A stretch of 64,000 bases of DNA from positions 17,962 through 81,961 of the forward strand of contig JAEMQS010000013.1 of the NCBI GenBank assembly GCA_016463765.1, written 5' to 3'. Source of the stretch: Solirubrobacteraceae bacterium. GTDB lineage: Bacteria; Actinomycetota; Thermoleophilia; Solirubrobacterales; Solirubrobacteraceae. Position numbers and translations under genes: made by a program. The notes beneath the pieces are model-generated. The model was not told the origin of the DNA and made no database searches. It saw only the letters and a list, made by a program, of their open reading frames with translations. Every line of letters begins with the position of its first letter. Positions within the stretch are counted from its first letter, which is position 1. Positions 18,012 to 26,076 of the stretch are shown piece by piece.

Positions 18012-19010
18012 TTACGCGGGCGGGGCTGAGGACGGCAGCGTGGCACCACACGCCTCGCTGAAGAAGTCCGCCAGGCACGAGGTCCTCAGTCGCCATTTCG
18101 TGCGATATGCGGCACGCCATGCGGTGAGCGCCTCCTGCCCGCGCCAGTACGCAAGCTCGCGCTTCAGCCCTGGGGCCACGTCCTGATACTTGAGCCGGCG
18201 GGACGGCGTGATGCTGCGGACCTCGAAGACCGCCCAGCCGTCATCGGTCGCCACAGGCCCGACGATCTCTCCCCGCCGGGTGCGGAACATCGCGCGCCGA
18301 AGCTTCTCGTTCTCTCCCCATGACGACTCGAACCGCAACACGCCGCCACCGCCGAGGTGGGTATCCACGTCGCCATAGCGCTCGATCACCGCCTGCCAGC
18401 TCCGACCAGCCTGAAGGGCGGTCCGCGCTGCGTGTGCGCGGCGACGGGTCAGCGTCATGACAAGCGCGACGCGTCGGCGCTCGTCCGTCCGAAGCACCTC
18501 CGGGTGCTCGCGCACGTAGGCCCGCACATCCGCGTCGGTGACCGCAGGGGGCTCGGAAACCAGCCTCTGCTCGACTTGCGCTCGCAGGGTCTCCGCCCAT
18601 ACGGCGCCGCGCAGATCATCGATGGTCAGCCCCGAGCGCTCCAGGTCGCCGGCGGTCAGGTACCGCGTGCGGCGCATCTCGCCTATGTGCGCGTCGAGTT
18701 CCGCGTCGGTGACGGTCACGGTGACGCCGGCGTCGCGCGCCTCAGCCATGAGCCACTCTGCCTCGATGAGCGACAGGATCGCCCATCCGGCGTTCCGGCC
18801 CGGGAGCGTGATGCCCAAACGCTTCGCGCGTACAGGGTCGTACGTGTAGCGGATCCACCGATCCGCTTCCGCGCGATCAACGACTCCATCGCCGCCGCCC
18901 TGGTCGATCACGGCCACGGCAGTCGACTGCGCCCGGACAGGAGCCGGCACCAGAACGACGACGAGCAGCGCCCCGAAGAGCGCTGCTCGCCAGCGAAACC
19001 GTTCAGCCAA
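18012..19010 (-). CDS. Secreted parvulin-type peptidyl-prolyl isomerase
   Basis: 332 residues. An N-terminal signal peptide (LFGALLVVVLVPAPVRA) is followed by a SurA-like N-terminal helical region and a rotamase domain at about residues 185-275 (RRRVALVMTLTRRRAHA, GGVLRFESSWGENEKLRRAMF, VGPVATDDGWAVFEV). Likely assists folding of exported proteins. It is a divergent paralogue of the next upstream gene, three bases away, so the pair forms an operon with mazG and eno downstream. Two cysteines near the C terminus (TSCLADFFSEAC) match those of the partner's tail. Confidence 0.85.
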   Translation of the reverse strand: MAERFRWRAALFGALLVVVLVPAPVRAQSTAVAVIDQGGGDGVVDRAEADRWIRYTYDPVRAKRLGITLPGRNAGWAILSLIEAEWLMAEARDAGVTVTVTDAELDAHIGEMRRTRYLTAGDLERSGLTIDDLRGAVWAETLRAQVEQRLVSEPPAVTDADVRAYVREHPEVLRTDERRRVALVMTLTRRRAHAARTALQAGRSWQAVIERYGDVDTHLGGGGVLRFESSWGENEKLRRAMFRTRRGEIVGPVATDDGWAVFEVRSITPSRRLKYQDVAPGLKRELAYWRGQEALTAWRAAYRTKWRLRTSCLADFFSEACGATLPSSAPPA

Positions 19011-19013
19011 GTG

Positions 19014-20240
19014 CTAGCGCGGCGTCGTCTGCGCACCCGGAGGCGCGGCAGGCGTCGGCTGGGGCTGCTCGCCGCCGGGCTGCTGTGCGCCACCCTGCGC
19101 CGGCGTGGTCGCCGTGTTCGTGTTCGGTGCCTTGGCGTTCTTGCAGTCCTGGATCACGTAGCCCTCGCGGCAGTTCGTCCGCTCCTTCCAGCGCTCGCGG
19201 TACTCCTTCACGAACGTGTCGAGGGACTTCTGCTGGTTCTGCGACGCGAGCAGCGACTTGATCGTCGGCGTGGCTTCCTTGACCGACTGCTGGTCCTTCG
19301 CGGTGATCTTCGTGACCCGGGCGACGTAGTAGCCGAACTGCGTCTTGATCGGGCCGATCGTCGTGTCCTTCTTGGCCGCGAAGACCGCGTCGTCGAGCGC
19401 CTTCTCCTGCTGGCCCTTCGTGACGCCGGCGAGCTTGCCGCCCTGGTCCTTGGACGCCTCGTCGATGGAGTAGCGCTTGGCGACAGCCGCCCAGCTCTCG
19501 CCGCCCTCGAGGGCCGCCTTCGCGCGGTCGGCCTGCTCCTTGGTCTTCGTCAGGATGACCAGGAGGTCGCGGCTCTCCGGCGTCGCGAACTGCGCCTTGT
19601 TCTTGTTGTAGTAGTCCGCGATCTGCTGGTTGGAGACCTTGTCCTTGCCCTTGGTGATCTTCGCGACCAGCTTCTGCTGGAGCTGCTCGACCTCGAGCTG
19701 GAACCGGATGTCCTCCTCGGTGGAGCCGGACTCCTTCAGGAACTTCTTGTAGTCCGCATCCTTCGGGAACGCCTGCTTCTTCTGCTCGGCGAACGCCTTG
19801 TCGATGTCGGCCTTGGTGACCTTGATGTCCTGCTCCTCGGCCTCGCCCTTGACCCACTGCGCGGCGATGAGGAACCCGAGCACCTGGTCGCGAAGGCCCT
19901 CCCACTCCTGCTTGCACTGCGCCTTGTACTGGGCGTCAGTGGTGGTGGGCTGACCCTTCGCCGGCTTCGGCGCGGTCTTCTTCTTGTTCGCGATGCACTT
20001 GGTGTAGTTCGGCGGGTCGGGCACCGGGATGGGATCGGACCCAGGAGTCTGCCCGCTGCGGTTGGCAGCGATCGACATCCAGTGGTTGAAGTCCTCCGTG
20101 GTCACCACCCCGTCGCCGGGTGCATCGGAGACCTTGGCGACGCCGTTGCCCGGCACGCTCTCGCCACAACCGGAGAAGACGACACCGATCGCGAGCACAA
20201 AAAAGGCGCCGAGCGCCAGGGGAAGACGTGTGAAGGACAT
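19014..20240 (-). CDS. PrsA-like foldase lipoprotein (parvulin PPIase)
   Basis: 408 residues. Lipobox FSGC after a short signal (FFVLAIGVVFSGCGE) makes it a membrane-anchored lipoprotein. A SurA_N-like helical region (about residues 95-200) precedes a parvulin domain (about residues 215-320: ESRDLLVILTKTKEQADRAK, GGKLAGVTKGQQEKALDDAV, GPIKTQFGYYVARV). The C-terminal 60 residues are low-complexity Ala/Pro/Gln-rich. Folds secreted proteins outside the membrane. It heads the operon with the second foldase, mazG and eno. A TACTAT hexamer lies about 35 bases upstream of its ATG. Confidence 0.9.
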   Translation of the reverse strand: MSFTRLPLALGAFFVLAIGVVFSGCGESVPGNGVAKVSDAPGDGVVTTEDFNHWMSIAANRSGQTPGSDPIPVPDPPNYTKCIANKKKTAPKPAKGQPTTTDAQYKAQCKQEWEGLRDQVLGFLIAAQWVKGEAEEQDIKVTKADIDKAFAEQKKQAFPKDADYKKFLKESGSTEEDIRFQLEVEQLQQKLVAKITKGKDKVSNQQIADYYNKNKAQFATPESRDLLVILTKTKEQADRAKAALEGGESWAAVAKRYSIDEASKDQGGKLAGVTKGQQEKALDDAVFAAKKDTTIGPIKTQFGYYVARVTKITAKDQQSVKEATPTIKSLLASQNQQKSLDTFVKEYRERWKERTNCREGYVIQDCKNAKAPNTNTATTPAQGGAQQPGGEQPQPTPAAPPGAQTTPR

Positions 20241-20347
20241 GACCTATCCGGGTAGTGGGACCGTTGGCGATAGTAGCGAGTCCCCTAACCCCGGGCAGGC
20301 CTCGGGGATGCTTCTTTACGCGAACTTCATCAAGTTTCACGGGGCCT

Positions 20348-23300
20348 TTAGGCGGCCACGGCCTCCTCGCTGACCACCGAGAGCAGCACGTCAGCCGCGT
20401 GGATGACCGCCGGGAAGCGCTGCTGCGGATCGTTGGAGACCCGCACCGAGAGCTGGCTGCGCCCCGACTCGTACAGCGCCCCGGGGATCTCCGCGCGGAT
20501 GGCCTTGGCCTGGTGTGACGTGAGATCGAGCGGCGTGACGGCGAGCCGGTCGCCCTTGAAGGAGACGGCGGTCGCGCCCGCCCGGCCGAGCTTGATCCGC
20601 GCCACCTGGAGGTCGAGCAGGTTCGCCAACGGCTGCGGGATCTCGCCGAAGCGGTCCTCGAGCTCGTCGCGCAGCAGCCCGAGCTCGGCCACCTCCCGTG
20701 AACCCGCGATCCGGCGGTGCACGTCGATCTTGGCCTGCTCGTACGGGATGTAGTCCGCGGGGACGTACGCGTCGACGTTGATGTCCAGGCGCACGGGCTC
20801 GGGCGCCTCGTCGAGATCCTCGCCCTCCGCGGCCGCCATCTCGCGCACGGCGTCGTCGAGCATCTGGAGGTAGAGCTCGAAGCCGAGCGCCGCCACGTGG
20901 CCGGACTGCTCGTCGCCGAGCAGGTTGCCGGCGCCGCGCAGCTCGAGATCGCGCATCGCGACCTTGAAGCCCGCGCCGAGCTCGGTGTAGTCCGACAGGG
21001 CGCTCAGGCGCTGCGCCGCCTCGGGCGTCAGCGCCGCGTGGCTGGGATACAGCAGATACGCGTACGCGCGCTCGCGGCCCCGGCCCACCCGGCCGCGGAT
21101 CTGGTAGAGCTGCGACAGGCCGAACAGGTCCGAGCGATCGACGATCAGCGTGTTCGCCTGCGGGATGTCGATGCCCGACTCGATGATCGACGTCGAGACC
21201 AGCACGTCGGCCTCACCGCGCAGGAAGCCCATCATCCGCGCCTCGAGCTCGGATTCGTCCATCTGCCCGTGTGCGACCTCGAATCGCATCTTCGGGCAGA
21301 GCGCGCGCAGGCGCTCGGCGGTCTCCTCGATCGAATCGACGCGGTTGTGGAGGAAGAACGCCTGCCCGTTGCGCGCGTGCTCGCGCTCGAGCGCCTGCTT
21401 GACGAGGTCCTCGTCGTACTCGCCGACGAACGTCTTGACCGGGCGGCGGCCCTCGGGCGGCGTCTCGATCGTCGTGATGTCGCGCAGGCCGGCGAGCGAC
21501 ATCTGCAGCGTGCGCGGGATCGGGGTCGCGCTCATCGAGATGACGTCGACCTTCAGCTTCATCTGGCGCAGCAGCTCCTTCTGCTTGACGCCGAAGCGCT
21601 GCTCCTCGTCGATGATCAGCAGCCCGAGCTCCTTGGCCCGCACGTCGCGGGACAGGAGGCGGTGCGTGCCGATGAGGATGTCGACCTTGCCCGTCCCGAA
21701 CGCGGCGATCGCCTCCTTCTGCTCCGCGGCCGAGCGGAACCGGCTGACGTGGTCGATCGTGAACGGGTAGTCGCGCAGCCGCTCGGAGAACGTGCCGAAA
21801 TGCTGCTGGGCGAGGATCGTCGTCGGCGCGAGGACGAGCACCTGCCTGCCGCCGGCCGCCGCCTTGAACGCGGCGCGCAGCGCGACCTCGGTCTTGCCGT
21901 ACCCGACGTCGCCGCAGATGAGGCGGTCCATCGGGCGGGGCGCCTCCATGTCGCTCTTGACGAGCTCGATCGCCTCCAGCTGGTCGGCGGTCTCCGTGTA
22001 CGGGAAGCGCGCCTCGAACTCGCCCTGCCACTCGCCGTCGGGATCGAACGCGTGGCCGGTGCGGCGCTTGCGCTCGGCGTAGAGGTTGAGCAGCTCGCCC
22101 GCGAGCTCCTGGGCCGCGCGCCGTGCGCGAGCCTTGAGGTTGTCCCACCGCGCGCCGCCGAGCTTGGACAGCGACGGCTCGCCGCCCGCCGCACCGAGGT
22201 AGCGGCTGATCTTCGCCAGCTGCTCGGTGGGCATGTAGACCTTGTCCTCGCCCTGGAACTGGAGCTGGAGGTAGTCGCGCGTGACGCCCGCGACGGTCTT
22301 CGTCTCGAACCCGGCGAACCGGGCGACGCCGTGGTCCTCATGGACGATGTAGTCGCCCGTGCGCAGATCGGTGAACGACCGCAGCGCGCCGCGCCGCCGG
22401 CCGCCGAGCTGCTCGCCGCGCGTCTCGGTGCGGCGGCGGCGGATCAGGCGGTGCTCGGGGAAGACCGCGAGCTTGAGCTGCGGGGCGACGAACCCGTCCC
22501 GCAGGCGCGCCTGGGCGAAGCGCAGCACGGGCTCGGACGAGGCCGGATCGCCGGCGCCCATCCACGACGCCTTGACCCGCGCGAGGTTGTACGCCGCGCG
22601 GTCGCCCTCACCCTTCTGCGGCCAGGTGACGATCGTGCGGTAGCCGGAGCGGACCTGCTTTTCGAGCTCGGTCTCGGCCTCCTTCAGCGAGCGGGCCGCC
22701 GTGTCCGCGCTCTGGGCGCGCAGCGTGATCGGCTGATCGGACTCCAGCGCGCTCAGGCGGATGCGCGCGCGGGCGTCGAGCGCGCCCTTCACGTCGTCGG
22801 GCTTGACGTACAGGTCGTGCGCGTCGGCGTCGTGGAACGCGGCGCACACGTCGTCCCAGTGGTCGCGCAGCACGGGCGCGAGCTCCTCCTCGGCCGCGAG
22901 GATGACGTCCGCCCCGGGGACGAGGTCGAGGAACGCGCCGAAGCGGTCGACGGGCAGCAGCTCGGCGACGTCCGGGCGGTCCTCGTCGCTGTCCGTCGCA
23001 CTGACGGCGGCCAGCTCGCGGTGCTCGACGGCCAGCTCGGCGGCGGGCGCGACCTCGACCTCTGTCGCGTCGCCCAGCGAGCGCTGCGTGAAGGTGGAGA
23101 ACCAGCGCAGCGATTCGATCTCGATGTCGAACAGCTCGACGCGGATCGCGCGATCCTCGGTCGCCGGATAGAGGTCGAGGATGCCGCCGCGGATGGCGAA
23201 CTGGCCGCGGTCGTCGACCTGGTCGACCCGCTCGTAGCCCGCGGCCACGAGCTGCTCGGCGGCCTCGTCGAGGTCGAGGAGCTCGCCGACCTTCAGCGTG

Positions 23301-23713
23301 AAACCGTGGGGCCGCAGCTCGGGGTCGGGCACCTTCTCGGACAGCGCGACGGCCGAGACGACGACGACGGGCGGTTCGCCGCCCGGCGCGATGAGCGCGT
23401 CGAGCGCGGCGACGCGCAGGCCCACGAGGTGCGGCGGCGGCGCGAGGTGCGACTCGTAGGTGACGCCGCGGCTCGGGTAGTAGCGCACCGGGCGGGGCGA
23501 CAGCCACGCGCGCAGGTCGGTCGCGAGATCGCGCGCCTGCCGGTCGTCGGCGGCCACGACGAGCACGGGGCGGGCCTCGGCCGGTGCGTCGGCGAGCGCC
23601 GCGATGAGGTACGGCCGCAGCGCCGAGGAGACGAACGCACGGCCGCCGTCACGCTGGAGCGTGACCGCGTCAGGAGACTCGTCGAGGTGGCTGAGGAGGG
23701 GGCGCAGCGTCAT
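20348..23713 (-). CDS. mfd: Transcription-repair coupling factor Mfd
   Basis: 1121 residues. Removes stalled RNA polymerase and recruits UvrA. Order of domains: UvrB-like N-terminal part (about 1-450), CarD-like RNA-polymerase-interacting domain (LRTGDYIVHEDHGVARFAGF, about 450-510), SF2 translocase with Walker A GDVGYGKTEVAL, DEEQRFG, SATPIPRTLQ, and the QIRGRVGRG motif VI, then the TRCF C-terminal domain (RDLELRGAGNLLGDEQSGHV). Length is close to the 1148 of E. coli. It is separated from the foldase operon by about 110 bases. Confidence 0.97.
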   Translation of the reverse strand: MTLRPLLSHLDESPDAVTLQRDGGRAFVSSALRPYLIAALADAPAEARPVLVVAADDRQARDLATDLRAWLSPRPVRYYPSRGVTYESHLAPPPHLVGLRVAALDALIAPGGEPPVVVVSAVALSEKVPDPELRPHGFTLKVGELLDLDEAAEQLVAAGYERVDQVDDRGQFAIRGGILDLYPATEDRAIRVELFDIEIESLRWFSTFTQRSLGDATEVEVAPAAELAVEHRELAAVSATDSDEDRPDVAELLPVDRFGAFLDLVPGADVILAAEEELAPVLRDHWDDVCAAFHDADAHDLYVKPDDVKGALDARARIRLSALESDQPITLRAQSADTAARSLKEAETELEKQVRSGYRTIVTWPQKGEGDRAAYNLARVKASWMGAGDPASSEPVLRFAQARLRDGFVAPQLKLAVFPEHRLIRRRRTETRGEQLGGRRRGALRSFTDLRTGDYIVHEDHGVARFAGFETKTVAGVTRDYLQLQFQGEDKVYMPTEQLAKISRYLGAAGGEPSLSKLGGARWDNLKARARRAAQELAGELLNLYAERKRRTGHAFDPDGEWQGEFEARFPYTETADQLEAIELVKSDMEAPRPMDRLICGDVGYGKTEVALRAAFKAAAGGRQVLVLAPTTILAQQHFGTFSERLRDYPFTIDHVSRFRSAAEQKEAIAAFGTGKVDILIGTHRLLSRDVRAKELGLLIIDEEQRFGVKQKELLRQMKLKVDVISMSATPIPRTLQMSLAGLRDITTIETPPEGRRPVKTFVGEYDEDLVKQALEREHARNGQAFFLHNRVDSIEETAERLRALCPKMRFEVAHGQMDESELEARMMGFLRGEADVLVSTSIIESGIDIPQANTLIVDRSDLFGLSQLYQIRGRVGRGRERAYAYLLYPSHAALTPEAAQRLSALSDYTELGAGFKVAMRDLELRGAGNLLGDEQSGHVAALGFELYLQMLDDAVREMAAAEGEDLDEAPEPVRLDINVDAYVPADYIPYEQAKIDVHRRIAGSREVAELGLLRDELEDRFGEIPQPLANLLDLQVARIKLGRAGATAVSFKGDRLAVTPLDLTSHQAKAIRAEIPGALYESGRSQLSVRVSNDPQQRFPAVIHAADVLLSVVSEEAVAA

Positions 23714-23784
23714 GAAGCGGGCACGCGCAGCGACCGCGCAGATGCGCGGCCCGGACGTACGCGACCCACTCTAGGCGGTGGCTC

Positions 23785-24414
23785 TCAGGGCTCTGCGGGG
23801 TGCGTCACGCACCACCAGATCTCGGTCAGCGCGCCGGCCAGTTCGTCGACGTCGCAGCTGGCCGAACCACGCACGCCGAGCATCTGCTGCACCGAGCGCT
23901 CAGAGGTCCAGGTCATCGCCTCCGCCAGCACCGCCGCCTTGCGGTCGCCGAGTTCGGGACGGATGGCCAGGATCCACGTCGCGGTCGTCGCCGACGCGGA
24001 GCGCATGTTCTCGCGCCACGCCTCGCGGACCTCCGGGTCGTACTCGGCCAGCTCGATGATCCCGGCGAACACCGGGGCGTGACTCAGCGAGGTCCGCAGG
24101 CCCGCGGACATGATCTCCTGCAGCTGGTCGCGCGTGATGTCGGGGTCGGCGATGGCGTCCCCCGCGATGTCGTGCCAGTCCTGCACCGCCGTGTCGTGGA
24201 GCGCCTCGATGAGATGCCGCTTATCCGGGAAATGCAGGTAGAACGTGGCGCGAGACACCTCGGCCTCGGAGGCGAGTTTCGACACCGTCAACGCCGCGAC
24301 GGAGTCTCCGCGTTCCAGCATCCGGCGCGCCGCGTCGAGGATGCGCTCACGGGTCGCGGCACGACGCGCGGCGCCGACGCGGGCCTGCACGGTGAAGGTG
24401 CGCGTGGCGGTCAT
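23785..24414 (-). CDS. TetR-family regulator
   Basis: 209 residues. The HTH is standard: TRERILDAARRMLERG, then VSKLASEAEVSRATFYLHFP. The ligand domain is unassigned. The ATG has a GGAAGGA ribosome site. An imperfect dyad (24459-24476) upstream may be its own operator. The methyltransferase gene upstream is on the same strand; the regulator may control it, although the clearer operator in front of that gene has a different sequence. Confidence 0.9.
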   Translation of the reverse strand: MTATRTFTVQARVGAARRAATRERILDAARRMLERGDSVAALTVSKLASEAEVSRATFYLHFPDKRHLIEALHDTAVQDWHDIAGDAIADPDITRDQLQEIMSAGLRTSLSHAPVFAGIIELAEYDPEVREAWRENMRSASATTATWILAIRPELGDRKAAVLAEAMTWTSERSVQQMLGVRGSASCDVDELAGALTEIWWCVTHPAEP

Positions 24415-24458
24415 CGCGGGTGCCGGTCCTTCCGAGGCATGGTCAACATCTGCTCAGC

Positions 24459-24476
24459 GTATACCCGGTTGTACAC
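24459..24476. promoter_or_regulatory. Candidate TetR self-operator
   Basis: GTATACCCGGTTGTACAC: five of the six outer base pairs are symmetric around a non-symmetric centre. It is 45 bases upstream of the TetR ATG at 24414, inside a locally AT-rich patch. Confidence 0.4.
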
Positions 24477-24494
24477 ACTGGCCATCCGGATGGA

Positions 24495-25262
24495 CTACCG
24501 ATCGGGTCGCGGCCCTGCCGTGGCCTCGATGTTCAGCCGGACGTAGCGCGCGACCTCGAAGTCGCCCAGCTGCGCCAGGACGGCGCCGACGAAGGCGTCG
24601 TGCGAGGCCGGATCGAGCCGCTCGAGGTGGGCGCCGAGCATCACCGTGCGCAGATACTCCTCCGGCGCCCCGGCGGTGGGCACCTTCCGGGGCTCCAGCC
24701 AGCACCGCACGTCCGTGAACCCCGCGGCACGCAGCCGCTCCTCGGTCTCCCGCGCCCCGGCGAACGTCCAGGGGTCGAAGCCCGCCAGCGCCTCGGCGAA
24801 CGGCGGCGACGAGCTGGCGTTCGCCGCCGCGAAGCGCACGTCGGCGACGTTGCCCGCCCCGCCGCACTGGGCGACCAGGCGCCCGCCCTCACGCAGGACC
24901 CCGTGCAGACGGGTGAACAGCGCGTCATGGTCGGCGACCCAGTGCAGGGTCGCCGTCGACAGGATGGCGTCGACCGTCGTCTCCAGCTCCAGCGTCGTCA
25001 GGTCGGCGACCCGCACGTCGGCGCCCTCGCCCAGGCGCTCGGTCGCCAGCGCCACCATCGCCGGGGACGCGTCCACCGCGATGACGTGCCCGCGCGGCAG
25101 CCGCGCGACCAGCTGCTCGGTGACGGCGCCCGCGCCGCAGCCCGCGTCGAGGACCGTCTCGTCACCCGCGAGCGTCAGCCGGTCCAGCACCTCGTGGCCG
25201 AGCGCGACGACGCCCGTCGCGACGCGGTCGTAGCTGGGCGCGTTCCAATCGTGCGGGCTCAT
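24495..25262 (-). CDS. SAM-dependent methyltransferase (trans-aconitate methyltransferase-like)
   Basis: 255 residues of class I methyltransferase fold. SAM-binding motif I is VLDAGCGAGAVTEQLV (about residues 36-51), followed by VIAVDASPAMV, ADVRVADLTTLEL and STATLHWVADH; the last motif resembles Tam-type (trans-aconitate) enzymes. The longer frame upstream is the shadow of the neighbouring coiled-coil gene; I used the ATG at 25262. A perfect 18-bp palindrome covers its promoter. Confidence 0.88.
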   Translation of the reverse strand: MSPHDWNAPSYDRVATGVVALGHEVLDRLTLAGDETVLDAGCGAGAVTEQLVARLPRGHVIAVDASPAMVALATERLGEGADVRVADLTTLELETTVDAILSTATLHWVADHDALFTRLHGVLREGGRLVAQCGGAGNVADVRFAAANASSSPPFAEALAGFDPWTFAGARETEERLRAAGFTDVRCWLEPRKVPTAGAPEEYLRTVMLGAHLERLDPASHDAFVGAVLAQLGDFEVARYVRLNIEATAGPRPDR

Positions 25263-25273
25263 GGGCCCACCGT

Positions 25274-25291
25274 AACATACGGCCGTATGTT
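25274..25291. promoter_or_regulatory. Perfect 18-bp TetR-type operator before the methyltransferase gene
   Basis: AACATACGGCCGTATGTT is a perfect palindrome ending 12 bases before the methyltransferase start. Read on the minus strand its right half supplies TATGTT, a fair -10 box, so a bound repressor would block the promoter. Confidence 0.75.
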
Positions 25292-25294
25292 TTC

Positions 25295-26074
25295 TCAAAC
25301 ACCGTCCGGAGCGTCGCCGTACGCGGCCTCCAGGCCGGCGGCGGTCGCCTCGACCTGCTCGCGGAGCCCCCGTACGTCGACGGCCAGCGCGTGCTCGCCC
25401 GCCTCCTCCTCCGTGACGGCCATCCGGACCAGCCGCGCGTTGATCCCGCCGAGCTGGGCGTTGACCTCCTCCATCTGCGCCAGCGACCGGTGCAGGACCG
25501 CCCGCAGCTCCTCCAGCGCCTCGCGTTGATCGCGCAGCGCCGCGAGCGTGCCCGCGGACGCCGCGGGCCGCGGACCCGCGGCCGCCGCCGTGAGCTCCGC
25601 CAGCCGGCGGTCGAGCGCCGGGACATCCTGCGCCGCGAGGTACGTCCACACGCGCTGCGAGCGCGCCGCGATCTTCTCGATCGCCCCCACGAGTCCGTCG
25701 ATCTCGGACCCGACCTCGGCGAAGGACAGCGACGAGCCGGCAATCGTCTGGCGCACCGTGCCCGCCTCGCGCCGGGCGCGCTCGACGTGCGCCCTGATCG
25801 GGGGCGCCAGATCGCCCGTCTTCAGGCGGCGCTGCTCCTTCGGGCGGGCGCGGCCGTAGACGTCGTCGCCCACCCGCTCGGCCTCGTCGCCGTCGAAGAA
25901 CGTCAGCGCCACCAGCGCCAGGTACACCACGACCGCCACGCCGAGCAGCCACGTCGTCCCGAGCAGCAGCGCCCCGGCCGCGACCGCCGCGGTCACCAGG
26001 ATCGTCACCGGCTTCGTCGCCGCGTTGACGACGAGCGCGCGCTGCAGATGGCTTCTGGTGACCTCGCGCGCCAC
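25295..26074 (-). CDS. Membrane-anchored coiled-coil protein, unknown
   Basis: 259 residues. Two adjoining hydrophobic helices near residues 20-60 (VTAAVAAGALLLGTTWLL, VAVVVYLALVALTFF) are followed by about 190 residues of mostly helical, coiled-coil character (QREALEELRAVLHRSLAQME). Two bases separate it from the VWA gene upstream, so the two are cotranscribed and probably work together. No family recognised; the arrangement recalls actinobacterial pairs of a solute-binding/VWA protein with a helical partner. Confidence 0.75.
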   Translation of the reverse strand: MAREVTRSHLQRALVVNAATKPVTILVTAAVAAGALLLGTTWLLGVAVVVYLALVALTFFDGDEAERVGDDVYGRARPKEQRRLKTGDLAPPIRAHVERARREAGTVRQTIAGSSLSFAEVGSEIDGLVGAIEKIAARSQRVWTYLAAQDVPALDRRLAELTAAAAGPRPAASAGTLAALRDQREALEELRAVLHRSLAQMEEVNAQLGGINARLVRMAVTEEEAGEHALAVDVRGLREQVEATAAGLEAAYGDAPDGV

Positions 26075-26076
26075 GG

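Noticed and set aside
20717..24082. An open frame of 1121 codons antisense to mfd, the same length as Mfd itself
   Set aside because: High GC leaves few stops in antisense frames; the translation is Arg/Leu/Val/Asp-rich without motifs or signal, and mfd on the other strand has full family motifs.
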